Positions 1 to 9,400 are shown, numbered from the stretch's first letter. The stretch: 64,000 nucleotides of DNA from Pseudocitrobacter sp913778145 (GCA_035726825.1 JALNTX010000001.1:248001-312000), one strand, 5' to 3'. Notes: generated from the letters alone by a model not told the origin. Numbers and translations are program-made.

Positions 1-746
1 ACCAGCCCATGCCCGCGTTCCCGTACACCGCAGATTATTTCTCAGGGATGACCGCCACCACCTCTGCCCTCGCGGCGCTGTATAAAGTGCGCGAAACGGG
101 TAAAGGCGAAAGCATTGATATCGCGATGTATGAAGTCATGCTGCGTATGGGTCAGTACTTCATGATGGACTACTTCAACGGCGGCGAAATCTGCCCGCGC
201 ATGACCAAAGGGAAAGACCCCTACTACGCCGGTTGCGGGCTGTATAAGTGCGCCGATGGCTACATCGTGATGGAATTGGTTGGCATTACGCAAATCAATG
301 AATGCTTTAAAGATATTGGCCTCGCGCACATTCTGGGTACGCCAGAAGTACCAGAAGGCACACAGTTGATCCATCGCATTGAGTGCCCATATGGTCCGCT
401 GGTAGAAGAGAAGCTGGATGAATGGTTAGCGGCGCACACGATCGCCGAGGTCAAAGCCCGCTTTGCCGAGCTGAATATTGCCTGCGCAAAAGTGCTGACT
501 ATCCCTGAACTGGAAGGCAACCCACAGTACGTCGCTCGAGAATCCATTACCGAATGGCAAACCATGGACGGTCGCACCTGCAAAGGCCCGAACGTAATGC
601 CCAAATTTAAAAACAACCCAGGGAAAATCTGGCGTGGTATGCCGTCGCACGGCATGGACACCGCCGCCATTCTGAAAAATATCGGCTATAGCGAGAGCGA
701 TATTCAGGCACTGGTTGGCAAAGGGCTGGCCAAAGTTGAGGATTAA
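1..746 (+). CDS. caiB: CaiB, L-carnitine CoA-transferase (3' part)
   Basis: Truncated by the left window edge; the open frame runs in from base 3. CaiB is a class III CoA-transferase that moves CoA between gamma-butyrobetainyl-CoA or crotonobetainyl-CoA and L-carnitine in anaerobic carnitine reduction. The visible part corresponds to about residues 159-405 of the 405-residue E. coli protein and matches it closely from memory. The motif TADYFSG at its start carries the catalytic aspartate (Asp169 in E. coli numbering). The C-terminus, ending KGLAKVED, is complete. It lies 60 bp upstream of caiC in the same direction, as in the caiTABCDE operon; caiT, caiA and the rest of caiB must lie to the left. 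Confidence 0.97.
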   Translation, partial: QPMPAFPYTADYFSGMTATTSALAALYKVRETGKGESIDIAMYEVMLRMGQYFMMDYFNGGEICPRMTKGKDPYYAGCGLYKCADGYIVMELVGITQINECFKDIGLAHILGTPEVPEGTQLIHRIECPYGPLVEEKLDEWLAAHTIAEVKARFAELNIACAKVLTIPELEGNPQYVARESITEWQTMDGRTCKGPNVMPKFKNNPGKIWRGMPSHGMDTAAILKNIGYSESDIQALVGKGLAKVED

Positions 747-806
747 CAGGATGGGTTAGCCGGGCCACCGGCTAACCACCAGGACTATTTTGTGGGTGAA
801 TGCGCA

Positions 807-2348
807 ATGGATATGGTTGGCGGGCAACACTTGCGTCAGATGTGGGACGGTCTGGCGGAGGTTTACGGTGAAAAAACGGCGTTGATTGTGGAGTCCTGCA
901 CGGGCGAGGTACAGCAATTTAGCTACGCCTCGCTCAATGCGGAAATCACGCGCACGGCAAACCTGTTTCACGCGCTGGGCGTACGTAAAGGCGACAAGGT
1001 TGCGCTGCATCTCGATAACTGCCCGGAGTTTATTTTCTGCTGGTTTGGGCTGGCCAAAATTGGCGCGATCATGGTGCCAATTAACGCGCGGCTGTTACAG
1101 GAAGAGAGCACCTGGATCTTGCACCACTGCCAGGCGCGCCTGCTGGTGACATCTGCACGCTTTTATCCGATGTATCAGCAGATTCGCGCGGCGCATTCCA
1201 CTCAACTGGAAACGATCTGCCTGATAGATGGCGAAGACGAAGAGTTTGATTTTCAACGTCTGAAAGCAGAGCAACCCGCCACGCTGCGCTATGCGCCGCC
1301 GTTAAGCCCGGAAGATACCGCCGAAATTCTGTTTACCTCGGGCACCACCTCACGCCCGAAAGGCGTGGTTATCACCCACTACAACCTGCGTTTCGCGGGC
1401 TATTACTCCTCCTGGCAGTGCGCGCTGCGCGCCGACGATGTTTATCTGACGGTGATGCCCGCATTTCATATCGACTGCCAGTGTACCGCGGCGATGGCGG
1501 CATTCTCCGGCGGGGCGACGTTTGTGCTCATTGAAAAGTACAGCGCCCGCGCCTTCTGGGGGCAGGTTCGTCATTACGGCGCCACGGTCACCGAGTGTAT
1601 TCCGATGATGATCCGTACGCTGATGGTCCAACCGCCATCGCCGACGGACCATCAGCATCGCCTGCGTGAAGTGATGTATTACCTGAATCTTTCAGTCGAG
1701 GAGAAAGACGCGTTTATCGAGCGCTTTGGCGTAAGGCTGCTCACTTCGTATGGCATGACCGAAACCATCGTTGGCATTATTGGCGACCGCCCCGGTGACA
1801 AACGACGCTGGCCGTCGATTGGTCGCCCCGGTTTTTGCTACCAGGCGGAAATTCGCGATGACCAGAACCAGCCGCTTCCGGCAGGTGAAATCGGTGAAAT
1901 TTGCATTAAGGGCGAGCCGGGAAAAACGCTCTTCAAAGAGTACTATCTGCGCCCGGACGCCACCGCCAGCGCATTACAGGCGGATGGCTGGCTGCACACC
2001 GGCGATTCAGGTTACTGCGACGATGAGGGCTTTTTCTATTTTATTGACCGCCGCTGCAACATGATTAAACGCGGGGGTGAAAACGTCTCCTGCGTCGAGC
2101 TGGAAAATATTATCGCCGCGCATCCTAAAATTCAGGACATCGTGGTGATAGGTATTAAAGACGATATTCGCGATGAAGCCATAAAAGCGTTCGTGGTACT
2201 CAATGAAGGCGAAACGTTAAGTCAGGGAGAGTTTTTTCAGTTCTGCGAAACGCATATGGCGAAATTCAAAGTGCCCTCTTATATGGAGATAAGAACTGAC
2301 CTGCCCCGCAACTGCTCAGGGAAAATAATTAAGAAGAACCTGAGATAA
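807..2348 (+). CDS. caiC: CaiC, carnitine/crotonobetaine CoA ligase
   Basis: ANL-superfamily acyl-CoA ligase that adenylates L-carnitine, crotonobetaine or gamma-butyrobetaine and forms the CoA thioester that primes the CaiB transfer cycle. The AMP-binding P-loop FTSGTTSRPKG is at about residues 176-186, the YGMTET motif is in the middle, and the C-terminal RNCSGKI segment carries the adenylation lysine. I place the start at the ATG at 807 (513 aa), with a GGTGA Shine-Dalgarno 7 nt upstream, because E. coli CaiC begins at the equivalent MDIIGGQH. A GTG five codons upstream (792) is in frame but lies in the ribosome binding region. Followed by caiD after 104 bp. Confidence 0.96.
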   Translation: MDMVGGQHLRQMWDGLAEVYGEKTALIVESCTGEVQQFSYASLNAEITRTANLFHALGVRKGDKVALHLDNCPEFIFCWFGLAKIGAIMVPINARLLQEESTWILHHCQARLLVTSARFYPMYQQIRAAHSTQLETICLIDGEDEEFDFQRLKAEQPATLRYAPPLSPEDTAEILFTSGTTSRPKGVVITHYNLRFAGYYSSWQCALRADDVYLTVMPAFHIDCQCTAAMAAFSGGATFVLIEKYSARAFWGQVRHYGATVTECIPMMIRTLMVQPPSPTDHQHRLREVMYYLNLSVEEKDAFIERFGVRLLTSYGMTETIVGIIGDRPGDKRRWPSIGRPGFCYQAEIRDDQNQPLPAGEIGEICIKGEPGKTLFKEYYLRPDATASALQADGWLHTGDSGYCDDEGFFYFIDRRCNMIKRGGENVSCVELENIIAAHPKIQDIVVIGIKDDIRDEAIKAFVVLNEGETLSQGEFFQFCETHMAKFKVPSYMEIRTDLPRNCSGKIIKKNLR

Positions 2349-2452
2349 CAACCATAGCGGCAGTCATGCCGCTGAATATTCTCTGAAAACAAAAACGCAC
2401 CTGTTTTTGTGAGGGCCGTTATTGCCTGCAAAAACAGGAAAAGGAGTGGAAC

Positions 2453-3238
2453 ATGAGTGATTCATTACATCTGACCCGTAACGGCGCGATTCTGGAAATA
2501 ACCCTCGACCGCCCGAAAGCCAATGCCATCGATGCGAAAACCAGTTTCGAGATGGGCGAAGTTTTTCTCAATTTCCGCGATGACCCGGAACTGCGCGTCG
2601 CCATTATTACCGGCGCGGGCGAGAAGTTTTTCTCTGCGGGTTGGGACCTGAAAGCCGCCGCCGAAGGTGAAGCGCCAGATGCCGACTTCGGCCCAGGCGG
2701 GTTCGCCGGGTTAACGGAAATTTTCGACCTCGATAAACCGGTCATTGCTGCCGTGAACGGCTACGCCTTTGGCGGCGGCTTCGAGCTGGCGCTGGCCGCC
2801 GATTTTATTCTGTGTGCGGATAACGCCAGCTTTGCCCTGCCGGAAGCCAAACTCGGTATCGTTCCGGACAGCGGCGGCGTGCTGCGTCTGCCGAAATATC
2901 TGCCTCCGGCGATCCTCAACGAAATGGTCATGACCGGCCGTCGCATGACGGCGGAAGAAGCGCAGCGTTGGGGCATCGTAAACCGCGTGGTATCGCAGCC
3001 GGAACTGATGGCGAAAGCCCGCGAACTGGCTCAGCAGTTGGTGCAAAGCGCCCCGCTGGCGCTGGCAGCGTTGAAAGAAATCTACCGCACCACCAGCGAA
3101 ATGACCGTCGAAGAGGGATACCGTTTCATGCGCAGCGGTGCGTTAAAACACTACCCGGCGGTGTTGCATTCCGAAGACGCCATTGAAGGCCCATTAGCGT
3201 TTGCCGAAAAACGCGAACCGGTATGGAAAGGGCGTTAA
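2453..3238 (+). CDS. caiD: CaiD, crotonobetainyl-CoA hydratase
   Basis: Enoyl-CoA hydratase/isomerase (crotonase) family enzyme of 261 aa, the same length as E. coli CaiD. It interconverts crotonobetainyl-CoA and L-carnitinyl-CoA. The oxyanion-hole segment is at SAGWDLKAAA (61-70). The two candidate acid/base residues Glu111 (GGGFELALA) and Glu131 (LPEAKLG) are both present. The strong ribosome binding site AAGGAGTGGAAC precedes the ATG. Third visible gene of the cai operon. Confidence 0.97.
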   Translation: MSDSLHLTRNGAILEITLDRPKANAIDAKTSFEMGEVFLNFRDDPELRVAIITGAGEKFFSAGWDLKAAAEGEAPDADFGPGGFAGLTEIFDLDKPVIAAVNGYAFGGGFELALAADFILCADNASFALPEAKLGIVPDSGGVLRLPKYLPPAILNEMVMTGRRMTAEEAQRWGIVNRVVSQPELMAKARELAQQLVQSAPLALAALKEIYRTTSEMTVEEGYRFMRSGALKHYPAVLHSEDAIEGPLAFAEKREPVWKGR

Positions 3239-3253
3239 TTCAGCAATGTACCC

Positions 3254-3290
3254 GTAGGCCGGATAAGGCGTTTACACCGTCATCCGGCAA
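3254..3290. repeat. REP palindrome between caiD and caiE
   Basis: Classic enterobacterial REP unit: GTAGGCCGGATAAGGCG paired with CATCCGGC across a short loop. It sits in the 72-bp caiD-caiE gap inside the operon, where REPs usually stabilise upstream mRNA. Confidence 0.85.
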
Positions 3291-3310
3291 CCCACGGCAC
3301 AGGAGTCAAC

Positions 3311-3901
3311 ATGAGCATATACGCCTTTGAAGGCCTGATCCCCGTCGTTCACCCGCAGGCTTACGTCCACCCCAGCGCGGTGTTGATTGGCGATGTCATT
3401 ATCGGCGCGGGCGTCTACGTCGGCCCGCACGCCTCGCTGCGCGGCGATTACGGGCGGTTAATTCTTGAGGCCGGATCAAACCTCCAGGATGGCTGCATCA
3501 TGCACGGCTACTGCGACACCGATACCATCGTGCGGGAGAATGGCCATATCGGCCACGGCGCAATCCTTCACGGCTGCGTAATTGGCCGCGACGCCTTAGT
3601 TGGCATGAACAGCGTCATCATGGACGGCGCAGTGATTGGCGACGAAAGTATTGTCGCGGCAATGAGCTTTGTGAAAGCCGGTTTTATCGGCGTGCCCCGG
3701 CAGATGCTGGTAGGTTCACCGGCCCGCTTCCTGCGAGAAGTGACCGACGAAGAGATGCGCTGGAAACGTCTCAACACCCAGGAATATCAGGACCTGGCGG
3801 TACGCTGCAAAAGAGGATTACGTTTAACCGAACCGTTAACGGAGAAGGAAGAAAATCGACCGCGCCTGAAGGGCACGACGGAGGTACAACCGAAACGCTG
3901 A
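3311..3901 (+). CDS. caiE: CaiE, carnitine operon hexapeptide-repeat protein
   Basis: 196 aa, the same length as E. coli CaiE. It is a left-handed beta-helix protein of the gamma-carbonic-anhydrase/acyltransferase type, with repeated [LIV]-G-x4 turns (VLIGDVIIGAGVYVG, HIGHGAILHGCVIGRDALVGMNSVIMDGAVIGDES). The family is proposed to help CaiB/CaiD activity or cofactor formation; its exact reaction is not established. Ribosome binding site AGGAG lies 7 nt upstream of the ATG. Last gene of the cai operon; the stop overlaps the start of a REP-rich tail. Confidence 0.95.
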   Translation: MSIYAFEGLIPVVHPQAYVHPSAVLIGDVIIGAGVYVGPHASLRGDYGRLILEAGSNLQDGCIMHGYCDTDTIVRENGHIGHGAILHGCVIGRDALVGMNSVIMDGAVIGDESIVAAMSFVKAGFIGVPRQMLVGSPARFLREVTDEEMRWKRLNTQEYQDLAVRCKRGLRLTEPLTEKEENRPRLKGTTEVQPKR

Positions 3902-3905
3902 TGTT

Positions 3906-3930
3906 GCCGGATGGCGCGAAACCATCCGGC
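3906..3930. repeat. REP-type hairpin after caiE
   Basis: Inverted repeat GCCGGATGG / CCATCCGGC separated by 7 nt, directly after the caiE stop and between convergent caiE and caiF. Confidence 0.75.
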
Positions 3931-3939
3931 GATGCGGTC

Positions 3940-4335
3940 TTATCGACGCATACTCTTAGACAACATCATTTGCCATTTTTGCTCACGATTAAGCCCGGCT
4001 GGCGGTACCGCAGAAAGATGCGGCGCTTTCCTCACGCCAGCCATTTTTTCCCGCACATGATGATTGACCCGCTCATACAGCTGAGGATCAATCGCCACCA
4101 CTTTTACCAGCCGCTGACACTGGCATCCCCGCCCTTCCAGCTTATTGGGGATCATCTTGACCTCACAGCTAATTTCTCCCACCTCAGAGAGAATATAGGA
4201 AAGTGTATTAATCGCTTTGCTGTGTTCAATATCGAAATGAATGGAGATCTCTCTTGCGGTTACCCAACGATCTTCTGCCATGATCCATTCGGCAATTAAC
4301 AAGTAGAGTGGCTTACCAACACATTGTTCACTCAT
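3940..4335 (-). CDS. caiF: CaiF, transcriptional activator of the cai and fix operons
   Basis: 131-residue DNA-binding activator that, with CRP and under anaerobiosis, turns on cai and fix in response to carnitine. The N-terminal half (KPLYLLIAEWIMAEDRWVTAREISIHFDIEHSKAINTL) is helix-turn-helix-like. The middle has a CQCQ pair and the C-terminus ends NREQKWQMMLSKSMRR as in E. coli. The start at 4335 (MSEQCVGKP) gives exactly the E. coli length; an upstream ATG at 4383 would add 16 residues unlike the family. Convergent with caiE. An imperfect CRP-like site TTGTGATCTAAATCGTGG lies about 105 bp upstream, at about 4440-4457. Confidence 0.93.
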   Translation of the reverse strand: MSEQCVGKPLYLLIAEWIMAEDRWVTAREISIHFDIEHSKAINTLSYILSEVGEISCEVKMIPNKLEGRGCQCQRLVKVVAIDPQLYERVNHHVREKMAGVRKAPHLSAVPPAGLNREQKWQMMLSKSMRR

Positions 4336-4505
4336 ATTCACACCATTTATACGAATTAAAAATCTGCAATGGCCTGCTGACATTAAGCCATATTAAAACT
4401 AAGGTTATATGAAATGGTATGCGACTTAAATGTCAGGAGTTGTGATCTAAATCGTGGTTGTCTCAATGAAAAGGGATTAAGGCTCCAGGAATGATCTGAG
4501 CGCAT

Positions 4506-4537
4506 AAAAAAACGGTTCCTGTTCAGGAACCGTTTTT
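4506..4537 (-). terminator. Rho-independent terminator of carAB
   Basis: Perfect stem ACGGTTCCTG/CAGGAACCGT flanked by A/T runs, about 20 bp past the carB stop. On the minus strand it is followed by seven T; its symmetry could also stop transcription from the right-going side. Confidence 0.9.
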
Positions 4538-4557
4538 ATCAGACTCGCGAGATGCTA

Positions 4558-7500
4558 TTACTTCGTAATCTGCGCGTGCATTTCCTGCACCGAAATCACT
4601 TTCTCTTTTGCATCCGCATTCAGTGCCATGGACGTTGCGAAACCGCCGTTCAGGGTGGTGTCGTAATGTACCTTGTACTGCAACGCGCTGCGGCGAATCA
4701 GCTTGGAGTCTTCAATCGCCTGACGACCCGCGGTGGTGTTGATGATGTAGGTATATTCGCCATTCTTGATACGGTCCTGAATGTGCGGACGACCTTCATG
4801 CACCTTGTTCACCAGACGTGGGTTGATACCCGCTTCGCCCAGCACAATCGCCGTGCCGTGCGTCGCGTCCAGCTCGAAGCCATGCTTCAGCAGTTTCGCC
4901 GCCAGGTCGACAACGCGTTCTTTGTCGCCTTCGCGCACGGAGAGCAGCGCGCGGCCCTGTTTTTTCATGGTGGAGTTACTGCCCAGCTGCGCTTTCGCAA
5001 AGGCTTCTGCGAACGTGCGGCCCACGCCCATTACTTCCCCGGTAGAGCGCATTTCTGGCCCTAACAGCGGGTCAACGCCCGGGAATTTGTTGAACGGCAG
5101 CACCACTTCTTTCACCGAGTAGTACGGCGGGATGATCTCTTTGGTTACGCCCTGCTCGGCCAGCGTTTTGCCTGCCATCACGCGCGCCGCCACTTTCGCC
5201 AGCGGAACACCGGTGGCTTTAGAGACGAACGGTACGGTACGCGCCGCACGCGGGTTAACTTCAATCAGGTAGACTTCGTTGTCTTTCACCGCAAACTGCA
5301 CGTTCATCAGGCCACGCACCTGCAATTCGAAGGCCAGTTTCTGCACCTGCTGGCGCATTACATCCTGAATTTCCTGGCTCAGCGTGTACGCTGGCAGCGA
5401 ACATGCGGAGTCACCGGAGTGTACGCCCGCCTGCTCGATGTGCTCCATGATGCCGCCAATCAGCACCATTTCGCCGTCGCAGATAGCGTCCACGTCCACT
5501 TCTACCGCATCGTCGAGGAAGCGGTCGAGCAGTACCGGCGCGTCGTTAGAAACGCTGACGGCGGTCTGGAAGTAGCGTTTCAGGTCAGCTTCGTCGTAAA
5601 CGATTTCCATCGCGCGCCCGCCAAGGACGTAGGACGGACGCACCACCAGCGGGTAGCCAATCTCTTTCGCTTTCTCAACCGCCATTTCGATAGCGGTAAC
5701 GGTGGCGTTTGCCGGCTGTTTCAGTTTCAGGCGGTCAACCGCATGCTGGAAGCGTTCACGGTCTTCCGCACGGTCGATGGCATCAGGGCTGGTACCGATA
5801 ACCGGTACGCCAGCGGCTTCCAGCGCGCGCGCCAGTTTCAGCGGGGTCTGGCCGCCGTACTGAACGATAACGCCTTTCGGCTTCTCGATGCGCACGATTT
5901 CCAGCACATCTTCCAGCGTCACCGGCTCGAAGTAGAGACGGTCGGAAGTGTCGTAGTCGGTGGAGACGGTTTCCGGGTTACAGTTAACCATGATGGTCTC
6001 GTAACCGTCTTCGCGCAGTGCCAGCGAGGCGTGTACGCAGCAGTAGTCGAATTCGATACCCTGACCGATACGGTTCGGGCCGCCGCCGAGAACCATGATT
6101 TTGTCACGGGTGGACGGGTTGGATTCGCACTCATCTTCATAGGTGGAGTACATGTACGCGGTGTCGGTCGCGAATTCTGCCGCGCAGGTATCCACACGTT
6201 TGTAGACCGGGTGCAGATTGTACTGGTCGCGCAGCTTGCGGATTTCCGCTTCACGCACGCCCGCCAGTTTAGCCAGACGCGCATCGGCAAAGCCTTTGCG
6301 TTTCAGCTGGCGCAGGAAGTCTTCATCAAGGCCGTTAATGCCGACTTCCGCCACTTTTTCTTCCAGGCGCACCAGCTCTTCAATTTGTACCAGGAACCAG
6401 CGGTCGATGTTGGTCAGGTTGAAGACGCCATCTACGGACAGGCCCGCACGGAACGCATCGGCGATGTACCAGATACGCTCTGCGCCAGCGTCTTTCAGCT
6501 CGCGACGGATTTTGGTCAGCGCTTCCGGGTCATCCAGGCTCACTTTCGGGTCAAAGCCCATCGCGCCCACTTCCAGGCCGCGCAATGCTTTTTGCAGGGA
6601 TTCCTGCTGCGTGCGGCCAATCGCCATCACTTCACCAACCGATTTCATCTGAGTCGTCAGACGGTCGTTCGCACCGGCGAATTTCTCGAAGTTGAAGCGA
6701 GGGATTTTGGTGACCACGTAGTCGATGGACGGCTCGAAGGAAGCCGGAGTACGGCCACCGGTGATGTCGTTCATCAGTTCGTCTAGGGTGTACCCCACCG
6801 CCAGTTTCGCCGCCACTTTGGCAATCGGGAAGCCGGTGGCTTTCGACGCCAGCGCGGAAGAACGCGATACACGCGGGTTCATTTCGATAACAATCAGGCG
6901 ACCGTTTTTCGGGTTCACCGCGAACTGGACGTTGGAACCGCCGGTTTCTACGCCGATTTCACGCAGTACCGCCATCGAGGCGTTACGCATGATTTGATAT
7001 TCTTTGTCGGTCAGCGTCTGGGCTGGCGCCACGGTGATGGAGTCACCGGTGTGGATGCCCATCGCATCGAAGTTTTCGATAGAGCAGACGATGATGCAGT
7101 TGTCGTTTTTATCACGCACCACTTCCATCTCATACTCTTTCCAGCCGATCAGCGATTCATCAATCAGCAGCTCGTTGGTTGGGGAGAGATCCAGACCGCG
7201 TTCGCAGATTTCTTCGAACTCTTCGCGGTTATAGGCGATACCGCCACCGGTGCCGCCCATGGTAAAGGATGGACGGATGATGCACGGGAAGCCAACGTCA
7301 GCGGCAACCGCCAGCGCTTCTTCCATGGTGTGTGCGATACCGGAGCGTGCGGTATCGAGGCCAATTTTCTTCATCGCCACGTCGAAGCGACGGCGATCTT
7401 CTGCTTTATCAATCGCGTCGGCGGTCGCGCCAATCATGGTCACGCCGAACTCTTCCAGCACGCCCTGACGTTCCAGTTCCAGCGCGCAGTTCAGCGCCGT

Positions 7501-7779
7501 CTGGCCGCCCATGGTTGGCAGCACTGCATCCGGGCGCTCTTTTTCAATAATCTTGCGCACCACTTCCCAGTGAATCGGCTCGATGTAGGTCGCATCGGCC
7601 ATTTCCGGGTCGGTCATGATGGTTGCCGGGTTGGAGTTCACCAGAATGACGCGGTAACCCTCTTCACGCAGCGCTTTACACGCCTGGGCGCCGGAGTAGT
7701 CAAACTCACACGCCTGGCCGATAACAATCGGGCCCGCACCCAGAATCAGGATACTTTTTATGTCTGTACGTTTTGGCAT
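4558..7779 (-). CDS. carB: Carbamoyl-phosphate synthase, large subunit
   Basis: 1073 aa, identical in length to E. coli CarB. With CarA it makes carbamoyl phosphate from glutamine-derived ammonia, bicarbonate and two ATP, feeding arginine and pyrimidine synthesis. It contains two homologous ATP-grasp synthetase halves (about 1-400, carboxyphosphate; about 554-936, carbamoyl phosphate), each with GQACEFDYSG / GQGIEFDYCC nucleotide-binding motifs and VRPSFTMGGTGGG / VRPSYVLGGRAM loops. An oligomerisation region lies between them. The C-terminal allosteric domain (about 937-1073) binds ornithine, IMP and UMP. Starts 18 bp after carA and is co-transcribed with it. A 455-residue open frame on the opposite strand is a codon-bias shadow. 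Confidence 0.99.
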   Translation of the reverse strand: MPKRTDIKSILILGAGPIVIGQACEFDYSGAQACKALREEGYRVILVNSNPATIMTDPEMADATYIEPIHWEVVRKIIEKERPDAVLPTMGGQTALNCALELERQGVLEEFGVTMIGATADAIDKAEDRRRFDVAMKKIGLDTARSGIAHTMEEALAVAADVGFPCIIRPSFTMGGTGGGIAYNREEFEEICERGLDLSPTNELLIDESLIGWKEYEMEVVRDKNDNCIIVCSIENFDAMGIHTGDSITVAPAQTLTDKEYQIMRNASMAVLREIGVETGGSNVQFAVNPKNGRLIVIEMNPRVSRSSALASKATGFPIAKVAAKLAVGYTLDELMNDITGGRTPASFEPSIDYVVTKIPRFNFEKFAGANDRLTTQMKSVGEVMAIGRTQQESLQKALRGLEVGAMGFDPKVSLDDPEALTKIRRELKDAGAERIWYIADAFRAGLSVDGVFNLTNIDRWFLVQIEELVRLEEKVAEVGINGLDEDFLRQLKRKGFADARLAKLAGVREAEIRKLRDQYNLHPVYKRVDTCAAEFATDTAYMYSTYEDECESNPSTRDKIMVLGGGPNRIGQGIEFDYCCVHASLALREDGYETIMVNCNPETVSTDYDTSDRLYFEPVTLEDVLEIVRIEKPKGVIVQYGGQTPLKLARALEAAGVPVIGTSPDAIDRAEDRERFQHAVDRLKLKQPANATVTAIEMAVEKAKEIGYPLVVRPSYVLGGRAMEIVYDEADLKRYFQTAVSVSNDAPVLLDRFLDDAVEVDVDAICDGEMVLIGGIMEHIEQAGVHSGDSACSLPAYTLSQEIQDVMRQQVQKLAFELQVRGLMNVQFAVKDNEVYLIEVNPRAARTVPFVSKATGVPLAKVAARVMAGKTLAEQGVTKEIIPPYYSVKEVVLPFNKFPGVDPLLGPEMRSTGEVMGVGRTFAEAFAKAQLGSNSTMKKQGRALLSVREGDKERVVDLAAKLLKHGFELDATHGTAIVLGEAGINPRLVNKVHEGRPHIQDRIKNGEYTYIINTTAGRQAIEDSKLIRRSALQYKVHYDTTLNGGFATSMALNADAKEKVISVQEMHAQITK

Positions 7780-7797
7780 GGCTCTTATAACTCCTGA

Positions 7798-8946
7798 TTA
7801 TTTCGCGGACTGACGGTATTGCTCGATAAGCTCGATAAAGTGGTCGAACAGCGGTGCGGCATCGTGCGGGCCAGGGCTCGCTTCAGGGTGCCCCTGGAAA
7901 CTGAACGCTGGCTTATCGGTACGGTGAATCCCTTGCAGGGTGCTGTCGAACAGAGATTTGTGCGTCACGCGCAGGTTCGCAGGCAGCGTTGCTTCATCTA
8001 CCGCAAAACCGTGGTTCTGCGCGGTGATCATCACCACGTTCTTATCAATATCTTTCACCGGATGGTTGCCGCCGTGGTGGCCGAACTTCATCTTGATGGT
8101 CTTCGCACCGCTCGCCAGCGCCAGCAACTGATGGCCGAGGCAGATGCCGAATACCGGAATGTCGGTTTCGAGGAATTTCTGAATCGCGGTAATCGCGTAA
8201 TCACACGGTGCCGGGTCGCCTGGGCCGTTGGAGAGGAACACGCCGTCCGGGTTCATTTTCAGCACATCTTCCGCAGAAGTTTGCGCCGGAACGATGGTCA
8301 GACGGCAGCCACGGTCAACCAGCATACGCAGAATATTGCGTTTCGCGCCAAAATCGTAGGCAACGACGTGGAATGGCAGCTCTTCTTCTTTTTTCGCTTC
8401 TGGCAGCTCTTCTGCCAGCGTCCAGCTCCCCTGCGTCCAGCTGTAGGATTCGCGGGTGGTAACTTCTTTCGCCAGGTCCATCCCGTTCAGGCCAGGGAAC
8501 GCGCGGGCTTTTTCCAGCGCCAGCGCCGCATCGAGGTTATCCCCTGCGATGATGCAGCCGTTCTGTGCGCCCTTCTCGCGCAGCAGACGCGTCAGCTTAC
8601 GGGTATCGATATCGGCAATCGCCACGATGTTATGGCGTTTAAGGTAAGAAGAAAGGTCTTCAGTATTGCGGTAGTTGCTGGCAATCAGCGGCAGGTCACG
8701 GATAACCAGACCTTGTGCATGAACCTGGGAAGACTCTTCGTCAGCAGCATTGGTGCCGACATTGCCGATATGAGGATAAGTAAGAGTAACGATTTGGCGG
8801 GAATAGGAAGGATCAGTGAGGATTTCTTGATAACCGGTCATTGAAGTATTGAAAACGACTTCCCCAACCGCCGAACCTGTTGCCCCTATGGCCCGACCGT
8901 GAAACTGGGTTCCGTCTTCCAGAACCAATAGCGCTGACTTAATCAA
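7798..8946 (-). CDS. carA: Carbamoyl-phosphate synthase, small (glutaminase) subunit
   Basis: Class I glutamine amidotransferase subunit that hydrolyses glutamine and channels ammonia to CarB. The nucleophile-elbow Cys is in FGICLGHQLLALASG and the His/Glu of the triad in FQGHPEASPGPHD. I use the TTG start at 8946 (382 aa): it is preceded by GGAGGG at ideal spacing and matches the UUG start of E. coli carA. The in-frame ATG nine codons upstream (8973) lies inside the arginine operator and lacks a good ribosome binding site. Confidence 0.97.
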   Translation of the reverse strand: MIKSALLVLEDGTQFHGRAIGATGSAVGEVVFNTSMTGYQEILTDPSYSRQIVTLTYPHIGNVGTNAADEESSQVHAQGLVIRDLPLIASNYRNTEDLSSYLKRHNIVAIADIDTRKLTRLLREKGAQNGCIIAGDNLDAALALEKARAFPGLNGMDLAKEVTTRESYSWTQGSWTLAEELPEAKKEEELPFHVVAYDFGAKRNILRMLVDRGCRLTIVPAQTSAEDVLKMNPDGVFLSNGPGDPAPCDYAITAIQKFLETDIPVFGICLGHQLLALASGAKTIKMKFGHHGGNHPVKDIDKNVVMITAQNHGFAVDEATLPANLRVTHKSLFDSTLQGIHRTDKPAFSFQGHPEASPGPHDAAPLFDHFIELIEQYRQSAK

Positions 8947-8956
8947 AACACCCTCC

Positions 8957-8995
8957 AGAGAATATTCACTCACTTTATTTGCATATTAATTCACA
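8957..8995 (-). promoter_or_regulatory. Tandem ARG boxes (ArgR operator) of carAB P2
   Basis: Two 18-bp ARG boxes separated by 3 bp: 8957-8974 (minus strand AGTGAGTGAATATTCTCT) and 8978-8995 (minus strand TGTGAATTAATATGCAAA). Both fit the TGAAT-N4-ATTCA consensus. Their position just upstream of the carA start matches the arginine-repressed downstream promoter of E. coli carAB. Confidence 0.88.
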
Positions 8996-9166
8996 ATGGT
9001 GACATAAATCAATGCAAATCTGCTTACCTTCGAATTTCTGGCAAACGGCGGCATTCTAGAGAGAGCCCAGGCAAAAGTCTACCTTAAAGGGTAATTTTTA
9101 TTATAATTTTGCGGCACTGGCTTTAACTGACGCTTTTAGCAGGCAAAAAGATCACCTAACTCACAT

Positions 9167-9182
9167 CAGAAAACGCTTGCGG
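9167..9182 (-). promoter_or_regulatory. Putative PurR box of the upstream carAB promoter region
   Basis: Minus strand CCGCAAGCGTTTTCTG closely fits the PurR consensus ACGCAAACGTTTTCNT, 221 bp upstream of the carA start. It lies in the 454-bp carA-dapB gap that in E. coli holds the purine/pyrimidine-controlled promoter P1 with its PepA and IHF sites. Apart from this box, the ARG boxes and the dapB terminator, I recognise no gene in 8947-9400. Confidence 0.6.
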
Positions 9183-9326
9183 GGCTAAAAGAATGTTAAA
9201 AACCGTCTGAGAGGAGAAAAAAGTAGACCGGATGGTCAAAATTTACATTTAAATAACCAGTAATCGCCAGAAAATTTCTGATTATATGCATTTAGACAGA
9301 AAAACAATCACAAACAGATAAAATTA

Positions 9327-9347
9327 AGGGCGATAAAATATCGCCCT
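9327..9347 (-). terminator. Terminator after dapB
   Basis: Hairpin AGGGCGATA/TATCGCCCT with a 3-nt loop, followed on the minus strand by TTAATTTTATC, about 55 bp past the dapB stop. Confidence 0.8.
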
Positions 9348-9400
9348 ATGCAATCAATACCTTACTGACTGCAATACCACATCACGATGGGTAATAAATA

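Noticed and set aside
792..806. GTG start for caiC five codons upstream
   Set aside because: It overlaps the ribosome binding site of the better ATG at 807, which also aligns with E. coli CaiC.
5419..6786. 455-residue open frame opposite carB
   Set aside because: Shadow of carB; no start signal or family resemblance.
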